Assembly (NCBI GenBank): GCA_030691585.1
Contig: JAUYEC010000098.1
Span: forward strand, 1-5,225
Reading direction: 5' to 3'
Length of the DNA stretch: 5,225 nt
Origin: Candidatus Omnitrophota bacterium
GTDB taxonomy: Bacteria; Omnitrophota; Gorgyraeia; Gygaellales; Profunditerraquicolaceae
The notes under the pieces are model-generated. The model was not told the origin of the DNA and ran no database searches. It worked only from the letters and a program-made list of their open reading frames with translations. Of this stretch, positions 1 to 5,225 are shown in pieces. Position 1 is the stretch's first letter; each line of letters begins with the position of its first letter. The position numbers were made by a program, and so were the translations under genes.

Positions 1-951
1 CCGGGTCTCCTGCGAAGGCGGAGTGTAGCTGCGGTCAAAACCGGGTGTGTATTTAACCAGCGCCCGGCGAAACGGAACACCCGACTCCATGGCATAACCG
101 ATGGCGTGCGCGGTTCCGGAATCAGGGATTCCACAGGCCATATCCGCTTTTACCTTATCACCTTTAGCCAGGCAGCGGCCGCATCTTTCGCGGGCCATTT
201 CTACGTTGATGTTGTCATAATTGGATGCCGGAAAACCGGTATAGACCCACAAAAAAGAACAGATCTGGTTAGTGGCTCCACCCTTACCTTTAGACACCGG
301 CCCGTTTTCGGTCAAAAGAACGATCTCTCCGGGCTGGATAAATTTCTTTACCTTGTAACCTAAATTGTAGAAGGCGCTGGTTTCCGTGCTTACTGCCCAG
401 GCATCATCTTTTTCCCCAAGCGCCAAAGGCGAATAACCGGAGCGGTCGCGCGCCGCGTAAACTCCCTCCGCGGTCAAGAGCAATAAAGAACAAGAGCCCT
501 TGATTTGAGCAAACATCTTTTCAATGCCGCTTACAAGGTCCTTACCCTGGATAATCAATTTTGCCACGAGTTCGGCGGTATTGACCTTGCCGTCGGTGAC
601 CTCGCTAAAGGACTGGTTCTGTTTATATAGCTGCCCGGCTAACTCTTCGGCGTTATCGATAAAACCATTGACCACGATAGCAAACGCCCCAAAACGCGAA
701 TTGACCACGATCGGCTGCTCATCACTGACGCTGATCACGCCGATGCCGCGGTTGCCATGCATCTTCTTGTAATCCTCATAAAACTTTGACTTGAACTGGC
801 TGCCGCGGATATCGTGGATCTTGCGGCTTAATTCGGTGTTCCAGACAGCAAGCCCGCCGAACTGCGTGCCTAAGTGCGAGTGATAATCCGTGCCGTAGAA
901 CAGGTCCTGCTGGCAATTTTCCTTGGCCGCCACGCCGAAGATCCCGCTCAT
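1..951 (-). CDS. purF: PurF-like amidophosphoribosyltransferase, 3' end cut by window edge; glutaminase nucleophile Cys replaced by Ser
   Basis: The first 317 codons are open from the ATG at 951-949 to the left edge, with no stop. PurF catalyses the first purine step in the cytoplasm: PRPP plus glutamine-derived ammonia gives 5-phosphoribosylamine. Residues 1 to about 230 look like a class II (Ntn) glutaminase domain: MSGIFGV at the start, a G-N-R segment near residue 68, VNGFIDN at 94-100, and YAARDRSGYSPLALG at 165-179. After it comes the beginning of the phosphoribosyltransferase domain, with IPDSG at 275-279 and LVKYTPGFDRSY near 297-308; the PRPP-binding loop lies outside the window. Oddities: position 2 is Ser where PurF has its catalytic Cys, the usual HRG is HLG (26-28), and the usual D-S/T-E is TAE (125-127). 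An in-frame TGA at 966-964 just upstream and a strong Shine-Dalgarno fix the start, so no propeptide hides a cysteine. The PurF family call is firm; glutaminase activity is doubtful. Confidence 0.9.
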   Translation of the reverse strand, partial: MSGIFGVAAKENCQQDLFYGTDYHSHLGTQFGGLAVWNTELSRKIHDIRGSQFKSKFYEDYKKMHGNRGIGVISVSDEQPIVVNSRFGAFAIVVNGFIDNAEELAGQLYKQNQSFSEVTDGKVNTAELVAKLIIQGKDLVSGIEKMFAQIKGSCSLLLLTAEGVYAARDRSGYSPLALGEKDDAWAVSTETSAFYNLGYKVKKFIQPGEIVLLTENGPVSKGKGGATNQICSFLWVYTGFPASNYDNINVEMARERCGRCLAKGDKVKADMACGIPDSGTAHAIGYAMESGVPFRRALVKYTPGFDRSYTPPSQETR

Positions 952-956
952 TTTAT

Positions 957-961
957 CCTCC
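957..961 (-). promoter_or_regulatory. Shine-Dalgarno of purF
   Basis: Read on the minus strand, GGAGG is followed by five bases (ATAAA) and then ATG at 951. It sits in the 18-nt gap after the LOG gene. It matters because it fixes the start codon, and hence the serine at residue 2 of the PurF-like protein. Confidence 0.85.
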
Positions 962-969
962 GCTCAAAA

Positions 970-1635
970 TTATGTTGAACCCTTTTTTTTACGATAGAAC
1001 TTTTTTATAAAATTCAGGGCTTCTTTTGGCTTATCCACTACCGTAAAGATATTCATATCCTTTTTGGAAATATTAGCTTCCTCTAAAACAGTGCCCTTGA
1101 CCCAATCCAGCATCCCCTGCCAATACTTGCGGCCGACTAAGACCACCGGGAATTTATCTATCCTTTCGGTCTGGATGAGGTTGACCGCCTCATAGAATTC
1201 ATCAAGCGTGCCAAACCCCCCGGGCATGATCACGAAGGCCTTGGCATATTTGACAAACATAACCTTGCGCACGAAAAAATAGCGAAAATCAAGCAGGGTA
1301 TCCACATACGGATTAGATTTCTGCTCCGAGGGGATCTGGATATTCAGGCCGATAGATTTTCCGCCTGCCCTCCTGGCGCCCTTATTGGCCGCCTCCATTA
1401 TCCCGGGGCCGCTACCGGTGATCACCGCGTAACCGTCTTTGGCCAGAAGATACGCCGTATCCTCGGCTAATTTGTAATACTTATTCCCGGGCAGGGTGCG
1501 GCTGGAACCGAATATGGAGACCGCCTTACCGAACTGCGAGAGGGTTTCGAAACCGTCCACAAATTCAGACATGATCCGGAATACCCGCCACGGGTCTTCC
1601 GAAGTAAAAGCCTTTTTGTAAATTTTATCTTTCAT
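970..1635 (-). CDS. LOG-family nucleoside-5'-monophosphate phosphoribohydrolase (TIGR00730 / 'lysine decarboxylase-like' Rossmann protein)
   Basis: The product is a 221-residue soluble protein. The family (plant LOG, bacterial YvdD and PpnN types) hydrolyses purine or N6-modified adenosine monophosphates to the free base and ribose 5-phosphate; the old label 'lysine decarboxylase' is misleading. Visible motifs are a Rossmann start VSIFGSSR (39-46), the nucleotide loop GSGPGIMEAANKG (74-86), Arg123 in the FVRK segment, and the family signature PGGFGTLDE (138-146). Arg123 and Glu146 match the catalytic Arg/Glu pair. Length is normal, and the tail is lysine-rich. A TTG three bases upstream (1638) could also start the frame, but ATG at 1635 lies 8 nt from AAAGGA and is preferred. 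The gene follows purL by 66 nt and precedes purF by 18 nt, so co-transcription is likely. The exact substrate cannot be read from sequence; a role in nucleotide salvage or ribose 5-phosphate supply is inferred from family and position. Confidence 0.9.
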   Translation of the reverse strand: MKDKIYKKAFTSEDPWRVFRIMSEFVDGFETLSQFGKAVSIFGSSRTLPGNKYYKLAEDTAYLLAKDGYAVITGSGPGIMEAANKGARRAGGKSIGLNIQIPSEQKSNPYVDTLLDFRYFFVRKVMFVKYAKAFVIMPGGFGTLDEFYEAVNLIQTERIDKFPVVLVGRKYWQGMLDWVKGTVLEEANISKKDMNIFTVVDKPKEALNFIKKFYRKKKGST

Positions 1636-1643
1636 CAAGCTTT

Positions 1644-1649
1644 TCCTTT
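1644..1649 (-). promoter_or_regulatory. Shine-Dalgarno of the LOG-family gene
   Basis: AAAGGA on the minus strand lies 8 nt before ATG at 1635 and 5 nt before the alternative TTG at 1638. It begins one base after the foot of the inverted repeat at 1651-1672, so folding of that hairpin could affect ribosome access. Confidence 0.65.
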
Positions 1650-1650
1650 C

Positions 1651-1672
1651 TTGCTCTGATCCCGCAGAGCAA
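1651..1672 (-). repeat. Perfect inverted repeat (8-bp stem, 6-nt loop) between purL and the LOG gene
   Basis: TTGCTCTG and CAGAGCAA are perfect reverse complements around a six-base loop (CGGGAT in the transcript). The following bases are GAAAGGAAAAG, not a U-run, so this is not a classical intrinsic terminator. It occupies the middle of the 66-nt gap and abuts the LOG Shine-Dalgarno. It could be an mRNA-stabilising or processing hairpin, a translational control element, or a DNA-level operator; sequence alone does not decide. Confidence 0.75.
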
Positions 1673-1701
1673 TTCCTCTCGATGCGCCAGGGCTTATATT
1701 T

Positions 1702-3918
1702 CTAGGCAAGTTTTTTCTCTATGGCACCCGCCCATGCCTCATGCATGCGGTTGACGGAGACATCGACCAGGTTATTGATCTTGAGCGCCTCCGTGCCGGT
1801 CTTGCCGATAAGCCAAACGGGTGTTTTATTCTTTTTGGCGATCTGCAGGACCTTTTTGACGTCCTTTTGCTTAACGCTTAAGATGATGCGCGACTGGCTC
1901 TCCGAAAATAAAAGCGCGTCAGGGCGCATCTTGACACCTGTCAATTCCACCTCGGCTCCGATTTTTTTCCCGGGGCCGGAAATGCAGCACTCCGCCAGGG
2001 CCACGGCTAACCCGCCTTCAGAACAATCATGCGCGGAAGAAACCAACCCTTTCTCTATTGTCTCCAACGTTGTCTTCTGCACGCTTTTTTCCAGGATCAG
2101 GTTGATTTCCGGGCACTTGCCTTTCTTTATACCATGCATGGTCTTGAGGTATTCGCTGCCGCCTAACTCTTCTTTATTTTTACCCAGCAATAAAATAGCA
2201 TCGCCGGCATCCTTGAAATACTGGGTCATGATCTTGGACCTGTCGTTGATCACTCCGACCATCCCTACGATCGGCGTCGGGTCAACCGAACCTTTTGGGT
2301 TCTCGTTATTGAAACTGACGTTACCGCTGACCACCGGCGTATTTAACGCGCGGCATGCCTTAGAGATCCCTAAAGCCGCCTGCTTGAACTGCCAGAAGAC
2401 TTCCGGGTTTTTCGGGCTGCCGAAGTTTATTCCGTCGGTGATCGCCAGCGGCTTTGCCCCGGTGCAGACTAAATTCCGGCCGGCCTCGGCTACGGCGATC
2501 TGGCCTCCGGCAAATGGATCAAGGTAACAATAAGTGGAATTGCAATCGGTGGTAGCGGCAACCGCTTTTTTAGTCCCCGGCACAGCAACGACGCCTGCGT
2601 CAGAACCCGGCCCCAACAATACGTCGCCGGCAACCTTAGGGTCCCCGTGTTTAAAGACCCACCCCTTGCTGGCAATCGTCGGGTTACTCAATAGATCGAT
2701 GAGCGCTTGGTTGTAATCTTTGGGCTCTTTGATCTTGGAGAGATCCAGTTTATTGGCCTCTAAGAGGTATTGCGGCTTTTTGGCCTCCCGATTATAAACC
2801 GGCGCTTCCACTAGCGCTGCCGCGCGGACCTCGGCGACTACGCGTCCGTTTTCTTTGACGCGCACCATGCCATCCGCGGTCACGCGGCCGATCTGGTCCA
2901 CCGGCACGGACCATTTGTCAAAAATTTTCTTTACATCGGCTAATCTGTTCTTATCCACGATGACCAGCATTCTCTCCTGCGATTCAGAAAGCATCACCTC
3001 GTAAGCGCTCATCTTATCTTCCTTGCGCGGCACAAGCGCGATATCTATTTCTATTCCAGTACCCGCCTTATAAGCGGTCTCAGAGGTAGAACAGATCAGG
3101 CCGGCAGCGCCCATATCCTGCATGCCCACGACCAGGCCTTTATGCATCAGCTCTAAACAGGCCTCGCGCAAGATGCGGCCCATTTTCGGATCCCCGATAG
3201 CCACGGCCGAACTTTTTTTAGCCGCCTCTTCATCCAGGCCCGAAGAGGCAAAGGCAGCGCCTGCAACACCGTCCCTGCCGGTTGCACCCCCTACGATCAA
3301 CACCAGGTTGCCCACGCCGCTGGCCTTGGCCTTGACGATCTCATTATTTTTCACGATCCCGATGGTCATCGCGTTTACCAACGGATTGCCCTCGTAGGAC
3401 TCGTCAAAATAGATCTCCCCGCCTATGGCCGGGATGCCCACGGCATTGGCGTAATCGGTAAACCCGCGGATGATATTTTTAAACAAGAATTTTACCCGCT
3501 CTTTATCGAGGCTGCCTAGGCGCAGAGAATCCAGGAGCCCGATAGGCCGGGCACCCATGGTAAAAATATCCCGGATGCATCCGCCGCCGCCGGTGGCCGA
3601 AGCCGCGTACGGCTCGACTGCCGAAGGATGGTTATGCGACTCGACCTTAAAGACAACGCCCATCCCGTCGCCGATATCCACCACGCCGGCATTTTCGCCC
3701 GGCCCCTGGATGACCTGCTTGCCCGAGGTAGGAAAAAGCTTGAGCACCGGCTTGGAATTTTTATAAGAACAATGTTCGCTCCACATCGCCGAGAACATCC
3801 CTAATTCCGTGTAATTGGGCTCGCGGCCGAGCAGCGTCTTTATCCTTTCATACTCCTCCACAGACAGGCCCTGTTGTTTTACTACTTCACTGGTTATCGC
3901 AACTTTTGTGCAAGACAT
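1702..3918 (-). CDS. purL: Phosphoribosylformylglycinamidine synthase, small (PurL) subunit
   Basis: This 738-residue protein matches the small PurL of Bacillus/Thermotoga type (about 600-750 aa) over its whole length. With PurQ (glutaminase) and PurS it converts FGAR, glutamine and ATP to FGAM. It shows the AIR-synthase-like double repeat. First half: SEHCSYK (47-53, His49), VESHNHPS (92-99), IRDIFTMGARP (115-125), VGGATGRDG (209-217), QDMGAAG (267-273) and LSESQER (310-316). Second half: a PGSDAGVV segment, TTDCN, HDCSEGG (630-636) and FSESQSR (671-677). The usual GAATGVGG before IRD is ASATGGGG here (106-113), a mild variant. The start is placed at ATG 3918 because AGGAG lies 7 nt upstream and the protein then has family length. 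The frame could extend to ATG 3975, adding 19 residues, but that codon has no Shine-Dalgarno and would run through the leader repeats. No purQ or purS lies between purB and purL. Confidence 0.97.
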   Translation of the reverse strand: MSCTKVAITSEVVKQQGLSVEEYERIKTLLGREPNYTELGMFSAMWSEHCSYKNSKPVLKLFPTSGKQVIQGPGENAGVVDIGDGMGVVFKVESHNHPSAVEPYAASATGGGGCIRDIFTMGARPIGLLDSLRLGSLDKERVKFLFKNIIRGFTDYANAVGIPAIGGEIYFDESYEGNPLVNAMTIGIVKNNEIVKAKASGVGNLVLIVGGATGRDGVAGAAFASSGLDEEAAKKSSAVAIGDPKMGRILREACLELMHKGLVVGMQDMGAAGLICSTSETAYKAGTGIEIDIALVPRKEDKMSAYEVMLSESQERMLVIVDKNRLADVKKIFDKWSVPVDQIGRVTADGMVRVKENGRVVAEVRAAALVEAPVYNREAKKPQYLLEANKLDLSKIKEPKDYNQALIDLLSNPTIASKGWVFKHGDPKVAGDVLLGPGSDAGVVAVPGTKKAVAATTDCNSTYCYLDPFAGGQIAVAEAGRNLVCTGAKPLAITDGINFGSPKNPEVFWQFKQAALGISKACRALNTPVVSGNVSFNNENPKGSVDPTPIVGMVGVINDRSKIMTQYFKDAGDAILLLGKNKEELGGSEYLKTMHGIKKGKCPEINLILEKSVQKTTLETIEKGLVSSAHDCSEGGLAVALAECCISGPGKKIGAEVELTGVKMRPDALLFSESQSRIILSVKQKDVKKVLQIAKKNKTPVWLIGKTGTEALKINNLVDVSVNRMHEAWAGAIEKKLA

Positions 3919-3925
3919 GCTTAGT

Positions 3926-3930
3926 CTCCT
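3926..3930 (-). promoter_or_regulatory. Shine-Dalgarno of purL (decides the start)
   Basis: AGGAG on the minus strand, inside the purine-rich run GGAGAGGAGA, lies 7 nt before ATG 3918. The in-frame upstream ATG at 3975 has no comparable purine tract before it. This supports the 738-residue PurL rather than a 757-residue form. Confidence 0.85.
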
Positions 3931-3936
3931 CTCCAA

Positions 3937-3984
3937 TTCTGCGCCATTGCAGATTGTCCGTTTTTTCTGCTTCATTGCAGATTG
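3937..3984 (-). repeat. Two tandem copies of a 20-bp palindromic element in the purL leader
   Basis: Copy 1 is 3984-3965 and copy 2 is 3956-3937 on the minus strand, with an 8-bp spacer and a 28-bp period. They match at 18 of 20 positions (CAATCTGCAATG then AA or GC, then GCAGAA). Both differences fall in the loop of an inverted repeat, TCTGC-N6-GCAGA, present in each copy. The pair ends about 7 bp before the purL Shine-Dalgarno, within the 110-nt purB-purL gap. Spacing and symmetry suggest a tandem operator for a dimeric regulator, or two small RNA hairpins. A chance local duplication is also possible. I do not recognise the motif as a named regulator site. Confidence 0.65.
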
Positions 3985-4028
3985 CTAGTGCCCCATTGAA
4001 TATCGTTAAGAGGTTAAAAGGCGGGGAA

Positions 4029-5225
4029 TTACAATAAACCTACTTTTTTAAAGATATTGTCAACCCGGCGCAGGTAATAATCCAGGTTGAAGACCTTCTC
4101 CAACTTGGCCCTCCCGAGATACCTGGCGACGCCTTTGTCGCCTAAGAGATTATCTTTAAAATTAGTCCCTTTCTCCCATGAATCCATGGCGTTTCGCTGC
4201 ACCAAATCGTATGCCTGCGTACGCGGCAGGCCCGCATCCATCAATGCCAAAAGCACTCGCTGGGAAAAGATCAACCCGTGGCTGCGCGCTAAATTCGCCA
4301 GCATATTATCCGGATAAACCTTCATTCCGCTAACGACATAAATAAATTTATCGAGCATATAGTCCAGGGCAAGTGTCGAATCCGGAAAAATCACCCGTTC
4401 TACTGAAGAATGCGATATGTCGCGCTCATGCCATAGGGCCACATTCTCCATCGCCGCCAGCGCGTTGCCGCGCAAAAGACGCGCCAAGCCACAGATGCGC
4501 TCGCAGATCACCGGATTGCGCTTGTGCGGCATGGCCGATGAACCCTTTTGCCCTTTGCCGAACGGCTCTTCCGCCTCAAGGACTTCAGTGCGCTGGAGAT
4601 GGCGGATTTCCGTGGCGAATTTCTCTAAACTTGAGCCGATAATCGCAAGCCTCGCCATAAAAACAGCATGAATATCCCTCTGGATTATCTGAGTGGCAAT
4701 ATTAGTGGGTTTCAGCCCAAGCTTTGCGCAAACATATTTTTCTATTTCAGGCTCAATATTGGAATAAGTGCCTACTGCGCCGGAAAGTTTACCAACAGAG
4801 ATCTCTTCCTTGGCCAACTTCAAACGCGCCAGATTACGCCTGGTTTCATCATACCAAAGGGCCAGTTTCAAGCCAAAGGTGGTCGGCTCGGCATGCACCC
4901 CGTGGGTGCGGCCGATACAAACCATATCTTTATAGGCTTTGGCCTTGGCCGCCAAAACCTTTAACAGCCGGTTCAGGTCATCGATAATTATATCTGATGC
5001 CGCGGCCATCTGCACGCCAAGGGTAGTGTCTAAAACATCCGACGAGGTCAGCCCCAAATGCAGGTATTTGGCGTCAGGGCCAATACTCTGGGCGACGTTG
5101 GTCACAAAAGCAACCACATCATGCTGTGTCTTCTCTTCTATTTTGTTTATCTGTTGTAGATTGAATTTGGCTTTTCTTTTGATGCGGCGGACTGCAGCGG
5201 CGGGGACTTCTTTCTGCTTAGCTAG
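4029..5225 (-). CDS. purB: Adenylosuccinate lyase, N-terminus cut by window edge
   Basis: The frame is open from the right edge to the TAA at 4031-4029, giving 398 visible residues. PurB is a cytoplasmic homotetramer of the fumarase/aspartase superfamily. It removes fumarate from SAICAR (to AICAR) and from adenylosuccinate (to AMP). Visible landmarks are a KTQHDVVAF segment (fragment residues 32-40), the HLGLTSSDVLDT substrate loop (56-67), GRTHGVHAEPTTFG with the conserved His (about 105-118), and the superfamily signature GSSAMPHKRNP at 4544-4512 carrying the mobile-loop serine. The bacterial protein is about 430 aa, so roughly 35 N-terminal residues lie outside the window. A GTG at 5117 could open a shorter frame, but the conserved PurB sequence continues upstream of it, so it is internal. 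This gene is first among those seen; purL follows after 110 nt. Confidence 0.96.
   Translation of the reverse strand, partial: LAKQKEVPAAAVRRIKRKAKFNLQQINKIEEKTQHDVVAFVTNVAQSIGPDAKYLHLGLTSSDVLDTTLGVQMAAASDIIIDDLNRLLKVLAAKAKAYKDMVCIGRTHGVHAEPTTFGLKLALWYDETRRNLARLKLAKEEISVGKLSGAVGTYSNIEPEIEKYVCAKLGLKPTNIATQIIQRDIHAVFMARLAIIGSSLEKFATEIRHLQRTEVLEAEEPFGKGQKGSSAMPHKRNPVICERICGLARLLRGNALAAMENVALWHERDISHSSVERVIFPDSTLALDYMLDKFIYVVSGMKVYPDNMLANLARSHGLIFSQRVLLALMDAGLPRTQAYDLVQRNAMDSWEKGTNFKDNLLGDKGVARYLGRAKLEKVFNLDYYLRRVDNIFKKVGLL

Noticed and set aside
106..363. 85-codon plus-strand frame at the left end
   Set aside because: It is antisense to the purF-like gene, which reads continuously with family motifs on the minus strand.
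983..990. Run of eight A (coding sense) near the end of the LOG gene as a programmed frameshift site
   Set aside because: A slip in either direction gives only a short tail (stop at 955-953, or at the purF start in the other frame); no stimulator is evident. It is more likely a plain lysine tail, at most a sequencing-error hotspot.
1721..2527. 268-codon open frame on the plus strand
   Set aside because: It lies wholly antisense to purL, whose conserved motifs run through the same bases; the translation has no recognisable domain and is a shadow of purL codon bias.
3919..3975. Upstream ATG 3975 as the purL start (adds 19 residues)
   Set aside because: No Shine-Dalgarno precedes it, the added residues do not resemble PurL, and they would be encoded by the leader repeat; ATG 3918 has AGGAG at good spacing.
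3985..4028. Promoter in the purB-purL gap (TTAACG with a weak -10 such as TAGCAA)
   Set aside because: The match to sigma-70 hexamers is poor and several equally weak alternatives exist; a start site here is possible but not supported by sequence.
4373..4671. Overlapping plus-strand frames of 84-89 codons opposite purB
   Set aside because: They are antisense to the conserved GSSAMPHKRNP region of purB, overlap each other in different frames and lack plausible start signals or protein character.
4029..5117. GTG at 5117 as the start of purB
   Set aside because: The same frame continues to the window edge and encodes typical PurB N-terminal sequence (IKRKAKFNLQQ, IEEKTQHDV), so the GTG is an internal valine.

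Overview
The window is a compact bacterial gene cluster. All four genes lie on the minus strand, so transcription runs from right to left: purB (start lost beyond the right edge), purL, a LOG-family nucleotide phosphoribohydrolase, then a purF-like gene (end lost beyond the left edge). The organism looks like a bacterium with roughly half G+C, the standard genetic code, Shine-Dalgarno starts and short gaps. The small PurL (738 aa, the kind that works with separate PurS and PurQ) rules out the long proteobacterial PurL form. I cannot name the phylum; an uncultured Gram-negative lineage such as Omnitrophota or a relative is a guess from protein style only.

Layout: 5225-4029 purB; 4028-3919 a 110-nt leader with two near-identical 20-bp palindromic repeats 28 bp apart, just upstream of the purL ribosome binding site; 3918-1702 purL; 1701-1636 a short gap with a perfect 8-bp inverted repeat touching the next Shine-Dalgarno; 1635-970 the LOG gene; an 18-nt gap holding a strong Shine-Dalgarno; 951-1 purF. 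No RNA gene, mobile element, CRISPR array or convincing rho-independent terminator is visible, and there is no gene-free stretch longer than 110 nt.

The genes fit de novo purine synthesis. PurF makes phosphoribosylamine from PRPP, PurL makes FGAM, and PurB acts on SAICAR and on adenylosuccinate. The LOG protein is the accessory member: its family cleaves purine nucleoside monophosphates to base plus ribose 5-phosphate, the precursor of PRPP. The most unusual feature is the PurF: residue 2, normally the catalytic cysteine of the glutaminase domain, is serine, and two other glutamine-site signatures also look lost, while the fold and the visible start of the transferase domain are intact. It may be ammonia-dependent, or a serine-type variant, or a paralog beside a normal PurF elsewhere in the genome.
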